Assembly: GCA_001592805.2 (NCBI GenBank)
Contig: CP051139.1
Location: 3,410,001 to 3,474,000 of the forward strand
Reading direction: 5' to 3'
DNA: 64,000 bases
DNA from: Peltaster fructicola
Lineage: Eukaryota > Ascomycota > Dothideomycetes
Shown: positions 20,347 to 31,567 of the stretch, one piece after another
Layout: each line of letters starts with the position of its first letter
Position numbering within the stretch: the first letter of the stretch is position 1
Made by a program: the position numbers and the translations under genes
The notes under the pieces: model-generated
Seen by the model: only the letters and a program-made list of their open reading frames with translations
Told to the model about the DNA's origin: nothing
Database searches by the model: none

Positions 20347-21141
20347 ATGTCATCGTGTCAGCCATTGCGAAGGCTGGCCTTCCGGCCATTATCGTCTAGA
20401 TGGCAATGTCGCTTTGCCTCGAATGTGCAACGACCAACAAGCACACGCGAGAGTGCTGCAGGGGGCCTTGTCAATGGTAACGACATCTGCACTGAGCACG
20501 ATCGACAAGCTAACATCACCTTATCAGACTTGCTCCGTAGCCCTGGTAGACAACAACAACAACAACGACCGACCGCCTTTGCAGAACGAACGGCACGAGC
20601 GCAGCCCGGTCCACGACGAGAACCTGCTCAATTTCTAGCAATGGCAGAATCGAGTGTTATGTCACGAGTCGAAGCCAAGGCGAAAGAGAGAGAAGCAGAA
20701 CGGCTAGAGGCGTTAAGACAGCCCTTCACAAGGTCTGAGCTCGAACGACAGGCTTCTAGGCGCTGGCAGGTTGGAGAAGTCTATGCTCCTCACGACTTGA
20801 CTGGTGTAGAGATGGCGAAGTGGAAGAAGCTCACGCCACCACGAAGATCAGGTGCCGATGCATTCGATCAACTGGGAATCAATCCGTTGCGAGAGTACAA
20901 GGTATGTGTCACGGATCTTGTCTTGGGCTATGCTGATGAGCTCTTGCAGAACTTCAGCATGTTGGCCGAGTTTGTCACAGAAACTGGACGTATTAGAACG
21001 CGGAAAGAGACAGGTCTACGTCCCGTCAATCAGCGAAGGGTTGCTCGTGCCATTCGAAGAGCTATGGGCATTGGTCTAATGCCTAAGACATATAAGCACC
21101 CTGAATTGTTGAAGCGGGAGGCTGAGAGACGACGAAGATGA
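20347..21141 (+). CDS. Mitochondrial small-subunit ribosomal protein bS18m
   Basis: The frame is open throughout (264 codons). Conserved S18 text, NPLREYK then NFSMLAEFVTETGRI and TGLRPVNQRRVARAIRRA, is interrupted by 16 codons that look like an intron at 20902-20949 (GTATGT..TTGCAG, 48 bp). Removing it restores the S18 block. A second possible intron, 20477-20527 (51 bp, GTAACG, GCTAAC branch, TCAG), lies in the variable N-terminal part. Both are multiples of three without stops. The mature gene then encodes 248 or 231 residues. S18 binds rRNA in the platform of the small subunit. The N-terminus is basic and suits mitochondrial import. A glutamine run occurs near residue 75. Confidence 0.9.
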   Translation: MSSCQPLRRLAFRPLSSRWQCRFASNVQRPTSTRESAAGGLVNGNDICTEHDRQANITLSDLLRSPGRQQQQQRPTAFAERTARAQPGPRREPAQFLAMAESSVMSRVEAKAKEREAERLEALRQPFTRSELERQASRRWQVGEVYAPHDLTGVEMAKWKKLTPPRRSGADAFDQLGINPLREYKVCVTDLVLGYADELLQNFSMLAEFVTETGRIRTRKETGLRPVNQRRVARAIRRAMGIGLMPKTYKHPELLKREAERRRR

Positions 21142-21513
21142 GGCTCTGGTTACGCCAAATGTGCATGACCGACGCTCAGCCTAGCCTGCTCGGAGCTGCG
21201 TCTTGCCATAGCCCACGCGAGGCATACCACACGGATCGTGTCTTCAGTAGTTCCTCTTCGAACCAGACAGCATAGCATGAGCTGGTCTCGAATCCTCGAG
21301 GCCTGAGGTTGAGGACGAGTGCAAGAGCATATCGCATGGCCGCTGAATCGGCACTGAACCAAGTACAGATGCCCAAGCTTGTACAGGAAGTGCTTCTCGA
21401 ATGACACCCGCTGCAAAGGTGCTACTTGTGGCGACCAATGTTGGGTAGCGTCTGATGTCTGGTCAGTATCGATGTTTCCAGGAAGGAAACGCTTCATACT
21501 AAATGTGTATCCA
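21142..21513. other. Intergenic or 3' region of the small membrane gene
   Basis: Minus-strand open frames here (21176-21376 and 21244-21438) have plausible composition but overlap in different frames and match no family I know. They may be 3' UTR. Confidence 0.35.
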
Positions 21514-21773
21514 TCATTTTTGAGTATTGACCTTCTGGGCTACGACGCTGAATAGTGCCACTGACGACATGAACAAGACAAGGTTGTAAAACTGTGCTGC
21601 ATTAACTATGATTTGCGGTCAGATTCATGATAGGCAGCTTACCGCGTTTCGTGAGTATGCACTCTCTTCAGCCTCAGTTCGTGCTTCGACGAACAGCCGC
21701 CTCAAGTTTGGTAGATTAGACGGCTGTAACAGGATGAGTTAGTCCAGCGTGTCAAGTTTCGGTGACCTACCAT
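21514..21773 (-). CDS. Small single-pass membrane protein, three exons, unknown
   Basis: I infer exons 21773-21771 (ATG only), 21723-21643 and 21591-21514, with introns of 47 and 51 bp. Donors are GTAGGT and GTAAGC. Acceptors are TTACAG and CACAG, and the second intron has a CTGAC branch. The product is 53 residues: a basic start (NLRRLF), an acidic amphipathic stretch (EARTEAEESAYSRN), one hydrophobic helix (FYNLVLFMSSVALFSVV) and a short polar tail. This resembles small mitochondrial or ER inner-membrane subunits, but I do not recognise the family. A further 80-bp intron (21452-21531) could replace the last five residues. The gene lies between S18 and AP-1 beta. The splice model is inferred by eye. 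Confidence 0.45.
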
Positions 21774-22137
21774 GACGCAAAGCTTGTTGCTGGCTACTTT
21801 GTCACGCGTGTGGTTGATGTTCGGTGAAGCATTGGGAAGATAGGAGCGGCCTTGGCACGATGAAGTCAAAGCTTGCCCTGTATAGTAATTTCAAGAACTA
21901 CATGACCCGCGCTGAGCACCAAACGACTGCCACCTCGCCCTCAAATCTTGAACCGCCTCACATCTGATCTCACGATTCCATCTCTTGTCTAGCAGCTCGT
22001 TATCCTTCGCCGTTGTGCCCATTGCGAAGCGCGAGATTCGTCATACATCACAACATTTCAGGCCACCTAAAGCTGTCCAGTCGCTTTGTTGATGCGCGCA
22101 GTCGAACGAACATAGCTTGCCCTCGGGCGGTCCAAAT

Positions 22138-24404
22138 ATGATGGCGGTCAACAGACTCCGCAGTGCTCTGGCTGCACCGCCCCGGAAAGGAGAGACACAC
22201 GAACTACGTTCTGGTCTGGTCTCACAGTATGCCTGGGAGCGAAAGGAAGCGATCCAAAGGACAATCATGTCAATGACTCTTGGCAAGGATGTGTCGTCGT
22301 TATTTCCCGATGTCCTCAAGAACATCGCTACACCGGACCTCGATCAAAAGAAGCTTGTCTACCTATACCTCATGAATTACGCCAAATCACACCCAGATCT
22401 ATGCATTCTGGCGGTCAACACCTTTGTCCAGGACTCCGAGGATCCAAATCCGCTGATCAGAGCCCTGGCTATACGGACGATGGGATGTATAAGGGTGGAC
22501 AAGATGATAGACTACATGGAAGAGCCCTTGCGGAAGACATTGAAAGATGAGTCGCCATATGTGCGCAAGACGGCAGCGATATGTGTGGCCAAGCTGTTCG
22601 ACCTGAATCCGGCTTTGTGCATCGAGAACGGCTTCTTGGAAACACTACAGGAGATGGTTGGCGACTCAAACCCAATGGTGGTTGCGAATGCGGTCACTGC
22701 ACTCGCCGAGATCACTGAGACTGCTCCTGAAACACAAGCTCTGGTCGTCACAAGCCAGACTTTGAAAAAGATGCTTCTGGCACTCAATGAATGTACTGAA
22801 TGGGGACGAATAACGATATTGACGACTTTGGCTGACTACAAAACACACGATCCGAAGGAAGCAGAAAACATATGCGAGCGCGTGAGCCCACAGTTCCAGC
22901 ACGTCAATCCATCAGTCGTCCTGGCTGCTGTAAAAGTCGTTTTCTTGCACATGCAGATCATCGAGAACGGACAGCTGCGTGCAACTTACCTCAAAAAGAT
23001 GTCGCCTCCACTGGTGACGTTGGTCTCCTCACAACCAGAAGTACAGTATGTTGCGCTCAAGAACATCGATCTGCTTCTTCAGAAGCAGCCGAATATACTT
23101 GAGAAAGAGATGCGCGTGTTCTTCTGCAAGTACGACGATCCACCTTACCTCAAGCTCGTCAAACTCGAGATCATGGTACGGATTGCCAACAGCGCGAACG
23201 CAGATCAGCTGCTGGCAGAGCTGAAGGAGTATGCTCTTGAGCTGGATATCGACTTCGTGCGCAAGGCCGTTCGCGCTGTGGGGCAGGTCGCTATCAAGAT
23301 TGAGGAATGTGCAGAGAAGGCTGTCAACGTACTGCTTGAGCTCATCAACACGAAGGTTGGTTATGTGGTACAGGAGGTGATTGTGGTCATCAAAGATATC
23401 TTCCGACGCTATCCCGGCTACGAAGGCATCATACCGACTCTATGCCAATGTATTGACGACTTGGACGACCCAAATGCACGAGGTAGCTTGATCTGGATCG
23501 TTGGTGAGTACGCAGAGAAGATCTCAAATGCTGGCGAGATACTGGCAAGCTTCGTGGATGGCTTCAACGAAGAGTTCACACAGGTATGTGACGGCGAATC
23601 CATTTTGATCCACGACTAACACATCCATAGACACAATTGCAGATCTTGACAGCAGTGGTCAAGCTGTTCCTGAAAAAACCTGACGAGTCCCAAGGATTGG
23701 TGCAAAAGGTGCTTCAAGCAGCGACTGCAGAGAACGATAATCCTGATATTCGTGATCGAGCATATGTCTATTGGCGTCTGCTTTCCTCCGACCCTCAGAT
23801 AGCGAAGAACGTGGTCCTGTCCTCACGTCCACAGATCACCAGCACGATTCCTGTCCTACCAGGACCTCTACTGGATGTACTCATACCGAACCTCTCGACA
23901 CTAGCATCAGTCTACCAGAAGCCACCAGCAGCGTTCTTGGGCCAAGGCCGAAGCTCTGCACTGCAAGCCGAAGCTATTGAAGAGGCACGACAGGAAGCTC
24001 GCGACAACCCAATTGCTGCAGCTGCAGTTTCCGCAGCGATCACTGGCATCACATCATCTCAAGCTATCCAGACCAATGCTGAGAACCTGCTCGATGTCGA
24101 CTTCGATGGTGCCGCTCCCGCATCACTACAGAAAGCTCCACCAGCTGGTGCTACTGGTCTTGAAGGCTTGGCTGGCACCCCACAGCGAGTAGCTTCGCCT
24201 ATGCCTACGTCTGCAACACAAAACGGAGGACTAGACGATCTTATGGGAGCCTTCGGTGATGGGCCAGCCAGTCCAGCGAATGATGATATTATGAATGGCT
24301 TCGCGAGTCTGAACGTAGCCAGCTCGCAACCTCCACCACCACAGGTGCAGTTGCAGAATGGTGGAGCACAGAAGGGTAGTCAGGACCTCTTAGACTTGAT
24401 GTAA
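22138..24404 (+). CDS. APL2: AP-1 clathrin adaptor complex, beta subunit
   Basis: Exons 22138-23583 and 23631-24404 encode about 739 residues. The 47-bp intron has GTATGT, CTAAC and TAG sites. The start is set at adjacent ATGs (22138/22141) because the conserved beta-adaptin text begins MAVNRLRSA. The trunk of HEAT-like repeats is clear, with [18 protein letters not shown], then [11 protein letters not shown] and YLYLMNYAK. After about residue 580 a hinge rich in Ala, Pro and Gln ends in LLDLM, a clathrin-box-like motif at the very C-terminus. There is no appendage domain, as usual for fungal AP-1 beta. The complex sorts cargo at the trans-Golgi and endosomes. Confidence 0.93.
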
Positions 24405-24635
24405 TCACAAGAGCATATACCAGAGCTGATATCGTGCGCCTGCATTATCGGATGCGCTAGTTGTTTTTGCCAGCTGTTCTACGTCAGGGACTCCCGAGCT
24501 CGAGAGACAACTCTTTTGTGACAACCAGGCGCACATGCCTGCACCCTCTTCTCGTCCATTGCTGGTCCACGACAATGCTTGCATAGCGATCCTAGCCATA
24601 TCTGCCTACGCATTTTCCTTGTCCAGCTCCAAGCA

Positions 24636-25859
24636 ATGCTCTTCTTCTTAACCTTGACACTGCTGTGTCTGCTTCCTCTGATCGCCCTTGCTGCAGAGGA
24701 CTACTACAAAGTGCTTGGCGTCAACCGCGAAGCCGACGATAAGCAGCTGAAGAAAGCATATCGTAAACTGTCTAAGCAGTACCATCCGGATAAGAATCCC
24801 AACGACGAGTCCGCGCATCAGAAGTTCGTCGAGGTTAGCGAGGCCTACGAAGCGCTCAGTGATGCAGAGACCCGCAAGATCTACAACCAGTACGGTCACG
24901 ATGGAGTGAAGCAGCACAAGCAGGGCGGCGGCCAGCGACCTGGTGGTCACGATCCATTTGATATCTTCAATCGCTTCTTCGGCGGAGGAGGACACTTTCA
25001 GCAAGGACAACGACGAGGACAGAATATGGAGGTCAGGATAGAGATACCGCTCAGAGACTTCTACAATGGCGCGGAGCACGAGTTCAAGATTGAGAAACAG
25101 GCGATCTGTCAGAAGTGCGACGGCAGTGGTAGTCAAGATGGTCAACGAGAGACGTGTACGAAATGTGCTGGACATGGCGTTATACTACAGAAGCACCAAC
25201 TGGCGCCAGGCATCTTCCAGCAGATGCAACAACGGTGCGATGCTTGTGGAGGCCAAGGCAGCACGGTCAAGCATAGGTGCAAGACATGTAATGGCGGTCG
25301 AGTGGTACGCGAAGAGGAGTCATATGAGCTGAGCATCGAGAAGGGTATGCCAGATGGCATTAAGGTGACCTACGAGAACGAAGCCGACGAGTCACCGGAC
25401 TGGGCAGCGGGAGATCTCTATGTCTACGTGAGCGAGAAAGCACCAGCGTTGAGCCAGGAGGATGCACACAGAACAGATGGAACATTCTTCAGACGGAAAG
25501 ACCAGAATTTGTTCTGGAGGGAGGTCTTGTCTCTGCGAGAAGCATGGATGGGCGATTGGACACGAAACCTGACACACTTGGACGGCCACACTGTACGGTT
25601 ATCACGGAAACGAGGCGAGGTTATACAGCCAGGCACGGTTGAGGTGGTCGCAGGCGAAGGTATGCCTCTATGGGATGAGAAGGGTGGCGCTTCTGGTCAC
25701 GGTGCGCTGCATATCGAGTACGTCGTCGTCCTGCCAGACCAGATGGAGAAATCCATGGAGAAGGACTTCTTCGAAACATGGGAGAAATGGCGGAAGAAGA
25801 AGGGTGTCAATCTGCATAAGGACTCTGGACGACCCAATCCGAAACATGATGAGCTGTAG
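24636..25859 (+). CDS. SCJ1: ER-lumenal DnaJ co-chaperone (Scj1-like)
   Basis: A single exon of 407 residues from the ATG at 24636. A hydrophobic signal peptide of about 19 residues ends ALA, followed directly by the J domain (DYYKVLGV..., HPD near residue 49). A Gly/Phe-rich region follows. Four zinc-finger repeats are present: CQKCDGSG, CTKCAGHG, CDACGGQG and CKTCNGGR. The substrate-binding C-terminal domains come next. The protein ends KHDEL, an HDEL retrieval signal. Together these define a type I DnaJ of the ER lumen that stimulates the BiP/Kar2 ATPase in folding and degradation of secretory proteins. Confidence 0.95.
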   Translation: MLFFLTLTLLCLLPLIALAAEDYYKVLGVNREADDKQLKKAYRKLSKQYHPDKNPNDESAHQKFVEVSEAYEALSDAETRKIYNQYGHDGVKQHKQGGGQRPGGHDPFDIFNRFFGGGGHFQQGQRRGQNMEVRIEIPLRDFYNGAEHEFKIEKQAICQKCDGSGSQDGQRETCTKCAGHGVILQKHQLAPGIFQQMQQRCDACGGQGSTVKHRCKTCNGGRVVREEESYELSIEKGMPDGIKVTYENEADESPDWAAGDLYVYVSEKAPALSQEDAHRTDGTFFRRKDQNLFWREVLSLREAWMGDWTRNLTHLDGHTVRLSRKRGEVIQPGTVEVVAGEGMPLWDEKGGASGHGALHIEYVVVLPDQMEKSMEKDFFETWEKWRKKKGVNLHKDSGRPNPKHDEL

Positions 25860-25962
25860 CATAGCATAGACGATAGATATCCCGCGACGTGGTCATGAAT
25901 GATCTCCTGCCATCTAGACATCTATCATGCTTCGAATGTACAGTATACCTCCGAGACACCGT

Positions 25963-26269
25963 CTATAACTTGGCAGCCTCCTTGACATCTCCAATCTTCA
26001 GCTTTGGTGCGTACTTCTTGAGGACGGCCTCGTTGTGGTACTGTGATCTGTCAGTATGCCACTCCGGCTTGCGATTGTTTGGTTGTCCTTACCTTCCAGA
26101 ACTGCTTGCTGGCGTCCTTGCCTCCAACACGCTTGAGAATCTTTGATCCTCCTGGGTGCTCGTCCATGAACTTGGCCATCTCGTAGACACCGCCATCAAT
26201 AACGATGTACAAGCCCTTCTCTGGGGTGCTGTGGTCGGCGACCTCGGCGGTGGTGAATGACTTCGACAT
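25963..26269 (-). CDS. Small soluble cytochrome b5-like protein
   Basis: Exons 26269-26093 and 26040-25963 (52-bp intron, GTAAGG..CACAG) encode 84 residues. The heme-binding core has HPGG near residue 38 and a second His in [11 protein letters not shown] after the splice junction, matching the two axial ligands of cytochrome b5. There is no C-terminal membrane anchor and no signal peptide, so this is a free soluble form. Partner and electron acceptor are unknown. Confidence 0.9.
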
Positions 26270-26633
26270 CTTGAGTGTTGTGTTTGTGTTCGTGATGAGA
26301 TGCTGAGGTGTCTTGTAATGTGTACAGGAGAGTAGCAGGTGATAAGCTTCTTGGGGAAGAATAATATCCTACAGCATGCACATCATTGGTGGAGGCGTGT
26401 CGCGAGAGAGGTGCGGTGCTTCATGCCGAGGTTACGCTTACTGATGGCTAGGGTAGAATATTTTCTCGTGACTGACGCGAGTAATGAGGTTTGAGTTATC
26501 CTTGCTCGGTCATATTCTGCCGATACGATTGCGTATATTGTTGTCCATTCTCCTTAACACTCATCGGCATCTGCTGTAGCGCCGCCGCTCCCAGCTTGAA
26601 TTGACAAAACACAGACTACATCCTTTGTCTGAC
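26270..26633. other. Intergenic, cytochrome b5 promoter and DUF1993 3' end
   Basis: No gene is supported in these 364 bp. Confidence 0.5.
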
Positions 26634-27146
26634 TTAAGGCACGCTTTGGCGATCCCCAGCGATGAAATCCTGCTTGCCGAGCGGCGCACCTGCTTGTCTG
26701 AGGATGTTGTATGCTGTGGTGACATGGAAGAAGAAGTTTGGCAGCGCAAAGTACTGCGTGTATGTCATGCCAGTCATCTTGAGCTCGACTTTACTGGCAG
26801 TGAAGTTGACAGGGCTGTTGTTCTTGCCTTCGAATGCTTGCTCGTCCACTGTCTTGAGCAGTGCTTGTGCTTTCTCAATGCGTGCTCGTAGGTCGGCAAA
26901 TGTCGCCTCATTGTCCTCCCACACTGGTACCTCTTGGCCTAGAACTCTTGAAAGCAGGAACTTGCAAGCATTGGTGCAGATGTAGATCTGCACCTTGAAG
27001 GGAAGCATATCAGGCGCGAGCTTGCCCTCGATGAGCTTCGAGTGCTCGATTTGATTCTCATCCGCCCATTTCTCGGTTTTTGTAAGTATACAACTGAGGT
27101 TGTAGAGGTTTGAAGCCATTATTGGCACACCTAGTATCGTCAGCAT
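26634..27146 (-). CDS. DUF1993 family protein
   Basis: The frame from the ATG at 27146 encodes 170 residues. It reads as DUF1993, a DinB-like helical bundle: NLYNLSCILTKTEKWAD, then PDMLPFKVQI, a central acidic segment, and YTQYFALPNFFFHVTTAYNI LR near the end. Function is unknown. An ATG at 27119 is an alternative. A candidate 5' exon (minus strand, about 27244-27222, reading MASLYAM) resembles the family start, and the sequence after an AG at 27133 reads VPIMASN. The canonical GT..AG junction misses the frame by one base, so the true N-terminus is unresolved. Confidence 0.8.
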   Translation of the reverse strand: MLTILGVPIMASNLYNLSCILTKTEKWADENQIEHSKLIEGKLAPDMLPFKVQIYICTNACKFLLSRVLGQEVPVWEDNEATFADLRARIEKAQALLKTVDEQAFEGKNNSPVNFTASKVELKMTGMTYTQYFALPNFFFHVTTAYNILRQAGAPLGKQDFIAGDRQSVP

Positions 27147-28239
27147 TGCCAATGGAGCTTCCCGAAGAGCTTGCTCGTACTGTACTGATTAGCAAGACAT
27201 GGCTGCACTAGGGATACCTACCTCATTGCGTATAGACTTGCCATCTTGCGGAGCTTAGAATCAATGCTATGTCGAAGGACGAACAGAACTGGTCTGCTCG
27301 TGGTCAACATATATTAGATAGTAGGAGACTTTGTGACCAATAGGAGACTTTGAGCTTCGGGCAAGGAGTGTATTCTGTGTCCCATCACCTCTATTGCTTA
27401 CTTGCTAGTAGTGTCAAGGCTAGAAGAATCGAGGTCGGCTACAAAGCTCGCAACGGTTTCCGTCTTGAGAACGACAACATAATGAGTGGTTCTGCGAGCG
27501 TGCTAGTCGGCATTTCCTTCTCCATCTGATCTAGGTCCTGCTCTCGTCACTTGACTCTGGTAAACATGATCTCAGGATCAGATCCTTTCGCAAATGAGCC
27601 TTGTGTGAATGTTGCAAACATGAGGTATCGCTGCTATGCTTCTCGTGTGTTGTACCGATCTGTCAAGGAGACTATGACTGCCGAGCATTGAAGGTTGTGA
27701 AAGATTTACGTACTGGTAGATCGATGCCAAGCTTTGGCCCGTGCACTATCTCCATATGTTCATCATCCTCTGACTACACTTCTGCTACACTCCACGACAA
27801 GCTTTCTCCTTCGATCCTGCTGCAAGAACATACATGTGGCGTATGTCACGCGTCAGCTCATCGAGGCCATCGATGAGTTGTGGGCTTCTGCTGAAGCCTG
27901 TCTAGTTCCTAATATGCCCGACTATGGGGTACTTCCCTTCGCCGTTTCTAAGCTTCAAGCTCATCCCATTGGTACCACATTCATGTGCCAAACGTTCAAG
28001 CACCACCTCGGCCTCTTTCGTCCACGACGTCAATGTTGAGCTACAGAGTCAGCCAAGGTTCAATGATGAGCTGTTCCTATGGACAGCAGGGGATGCAACA
28101 TGCCTTCCCAATACCTGCTCCGGGACGTTTTCGTGCCAATAACACCTCGATCTGACAGCAGAGGATCTGTATAACTAGGGAGTACATCTGCCAGCATGCT
28201 GATCACTTCCATCATCAGGACCAGCTCGATGTATCCGTC
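27147..28239. other. Gene-poor stretch upstream of the NADH dehydrogenase
   Basis: About 1.1 kb. Besides a possible 5' exon of the DUF1993 gene near 27240, the open frames (27601-27876 and 27734-28039, plus strand) are overlapping and unrecognisable. I see no RNA gene. Confidence 0.45.
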
Positions 28240-29899
28240 ATGCTTTCATTTCATTCAGCGTTCGCCTTGCGGACTGCATCTCTTCCTACGCAACCATCAT
28301 TGTATTTGAAGCGCTCTTTGACCATCAGACAGCTTAACGAGAGAAGAGACGGTCGACAAAGAGTGGTCATTCTTGGCTCAGGCTGGGGAGGCTACACTCT
28401 TGCTCGACGTCTAGACCCTAAGGACTTTCAGATCGTCATCGTCTCTCCAAGGTCTTATTTTGTTTTCACGCCATTGCTGGCATCCACCTCGGTCGGCACT
28501 TTGGAGTTTAGAACTGCACTTGAGTCACTGCGATCTCGAGGCAGCAGATATGAATACTATCAAGGCCGTGCGGAGAGTATCGACTTCGCCAACAATCGAG
28601 TCGTCATTCGAGAGACAGTCAGAGACCCGAATGTCGGTCTAATCAAAGCATACGCCAACGTCGAGAAGGATGAGAGAGCTTTGACCAGTCGTATTGAAGA
28701 AAGTCGAGGTGACGTCTTTCCACTGTCATATGACAAGCTCGTGCTTGCTGTTGGCAGCTACAGCCAGACGTTTGGCATACCTGGAGTCACAGAGCATGCC
28801 TACTTCTTGAAAGACATCCAGGACGCGAGGAGGATCCGAACCAAGATATTGTCATGCTTCGAGACTGCTGCGCTTCCTACAACACCAGTACAAACACAGA
28901 AGGACTTGCTACACTTCGCTATAACAGGCGGCGGGCCGACTGGTTGTGAGTTTTCGGCGGAATTGCTGGACATCATTCGCGAAGACCTTCAGCGATTCTA
29001 TCCACAGCTGATGCAGCATGTGCGCATCACTTTGTTTGATGTCAGCCCAAAGATCCTTTCAATGTTCGACGAGAAGCTAGGTTCGTATGCTCTGGACCAC
29101 TTCGGGAGAGAAGGCGTCACCATCAAGACCAACCACAAGATTCTTGGTCTCGAACAGGGCCTGCCCGTGGTAGCTGATGTCGAAGCACCTAACGCAACTG
29201 TTCAAGCTAGTGGCTACACATTGACCGTCCAGAACGGTGATAACATTCCAAGATCAATGGGTTGCGGCATGGTAGTTTGGAGCACTGGGCTGATGGCCAA
29301 CCCATTCGTTGCCAACCGACTCAACGATTCCTTCGCTGTACCCGCCGGAAGAGTGAAATCACTAGCTGAGGACAATCTCGATGCACGGCGTTTGACAGCT
29401 TGCAAGGTGCAAAGAAATCTTCGTTCTGGCAGTATAGTCACTGACAATCACTTGCGCATACAAATGAAGTCTGAGAGCGGCAGCACTGCAACGCTTCAAG
29501 ATGTCTTCGCTATCGGCGACTGCGCCGCTTGTGCAGACAGACAGTATCCTGCAACAGCTCAGGTGGCCAGTCAACAAGCTACATGGCTTGCAAAGCACCT
29601 GAACCAAGGCGACATCGACTCTGTCAAACAGGGTTTTTCTTTTGAGAACTTGGGAATCATGGCGTACCTGGGAGCATTCAATGGTATTGTGCAGCTCGGC
29701 AAAGGTCGTTCCGTTAGTGGTCGAGCTGCGTTCTGGATGTGGCGATCTGTCTACCTGACGAAGGCCATGTCCTGGCGAAACAGACTGCTCATACCTATCT
29801 ACTGGTGAGCACTGCGGCATGTGAAGGAGAGGAGCATTGTACTAATCGGCTGGCAGGACGATCAACTCAATCTTTGGTCGAGATATCTCTCGCTTCTGA
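28240..29899 (+). CDS. Type II (alternative) NADH dehydrogenase, mitochondrial
   Basis: Exons 28240-29804 and 29857-29899 encode 535 residues. The 52-bp intron has GTGAGC, ACTAAT and GGCAG sites. The last exon supplies TINSIFGRDISRF, the typical end of the family. An Arg/Ser-rich presequence precedes the first dinucleotide-binding motif, VVILGSGWGGYTLA (about residue 42). A second, TGGGPTGCEFSAEL, lies near 230. DVFAIGDCA and ATAQVASQQ follow near the C-terminus. The enzyme passes electrons from NADH to ubiquinone without pumping protons. No EF-hand is seen, and whether it faces matrix or intermembrane space cannot be told. Confidence 0.93.
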
Positions 29900-31567
29900 A
29901 TCATGCTTCGCATGAGCCGTCGATCACGAACCTTGTTGGTCATGCTCACAATGTACATAGTTTGTATGGTGGGGCTCCATTGTGACGAGAGGCGTAAAGC
30001 TGAGCATATGGCTGTCGTAGTCTCTGCACTTCTAGCCACCAACTACATTCCATAGTGGGATGTGCCTTGGCAGCTTCGAAGCATTATCTGATAAGCTTCA
30101 CTATGAGATGTAGCTATCATAGCACTCGGACCACATCAGAAACTATGGTGCATGGCGTTGCTGACTGCTACCCATGCCATATCCGGTGCGACATTAGCTT
30201 GCACGACAGCAACGCCCTGACGACGTCCTCACGACGTGTATAAGCGAGAGCACTCGACGTTCTGCTTGTGATTGCCGGAGGGCTTGCTGTAGTACGGTCA
30301 GACTATCGATGTCTGACCTATATTGGGTAAGCCGTCCATGAGCCATGACGATTCTGACTGTATTTAAGCATCGAAAAGATCTCTGTTCACTCAAATTTCC
30401 TATCGTCGCCGTTTGTGGTTGCAAATCATTGCTAGCACGATTTTTGTACCTGACTAGCCAGACAAGATTGGACCGCCGGACACGGTAGGCCGGTCGACCA
30501 CAAGGTTGCTATTCGCTGCTGTGCTTGCTGTGCCCTGATCCGCCCGTCATCTGACCATACTTTTGGGTGGGCGTACACACTATCTGGCGGGAGAGCATCC
30601 TTGTATAACCGGTCGTTAACGTGGCAGACTCTGAGCAGACAACACGTCTGGAGCAGTATTGTAGGAGTGGCGCCATATCAGCGGAGAGTGATATACAGCG
30701 TAGCAGCGTGTATTCTGTGTGCGGAGCAGATGATCGTCAGCCTCCTGAAACACCGAAAGCCTTTGAAGTGGTGGTGATCTGATCTTTGGGCGGGCAAAGT
30801 GGGAGGGTGGAGCATGAACCGCGCTAATAGATCTCTAGCATACTGCAGACTCCTAAACGCAAGCGATAACTATCAGCATCACTCTTCCCATCTTTCCCGC
30901 TCCATTTTCGCACTCGAGGCCTCCTCTGGCAGCGCAACAACTACATCGCCGCCAGCTCCAGGGCTGCTGGGCGCATTCAACGGACCGCTCCAACGTTGTC
31001 AGCTTGCGCCGACATCATTCCTCGTCTCCAGCTGACTGGCTATCGGTAGGACAGATATCCGTCTCGCTGCTGAAACCACAGGACTACTGCGCTCATTTCG
31101 ATACCAACGACTCTCTCCTGCCCTGCAATCTTGAGTGTGTGACTTCAATTGTGCTGAGCGACGATCCTCGGGCATCTACGACATCACCAGGATTCTTGAA
31201 AAACGACGCATCATCACACACAACGACAGCCTTACCGGCTGACAAGAGTATTCATATCTGAGACATCTATCGTACGCGAGCAGAGGATTGGCGGCGTCAA
31301 GAGAACAAAGGACAATCCAGGGTCAACTTGCTTCAGATCTGTCGTAACAGCAGCCACAGGCGTATTCCACGCTCTTGGTACGGATCTCTTTCAGACAATA
31401 ATTTCGTACCACGTTGCATTCCATTCGCCCAACGAGATTGCGCCCATTTCCACGGTAGCGGCATCCGTCCCTGAACACACTCTGAAACAACTGCCGAACA
31501 AACTTGTCTGCGACGGTCAAGCCGGACTGCGCCAACCCCGTCACGATTTCACAGCGCTGTCAGGAAC
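29900..31567. other. Gene-free stretch upstream of the RasGAP gene
   Basis: About 1.7 kb without a supported gene. The last 700 bp are rich in C/T tracts, as in fungal promoters and 5' leaders, and probably belong to the RasGAP gene. I see no repeat or RNA gene. Confidence 0.5.

Noticed and set aside
21270-21300. TCGAATCC text resembling a tRNA B-box
   Set aside because: No matching A-box or cloverleaf arms at the proper distance.
21176-21440. Minus-strand frames near S18 with plausible protein composition
   Set aside because: They lie in two different frames, cannot be joined by an intron-sized gap, and match nothing I know; probably 3' UTR of the small membrane gene.
27601-27876. Cys-rich 91-codon plus-strand frame suggestive of a small secreted protein
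   Set aside because: No signal peptide, irregular cysteines, and a second overlapping frame.
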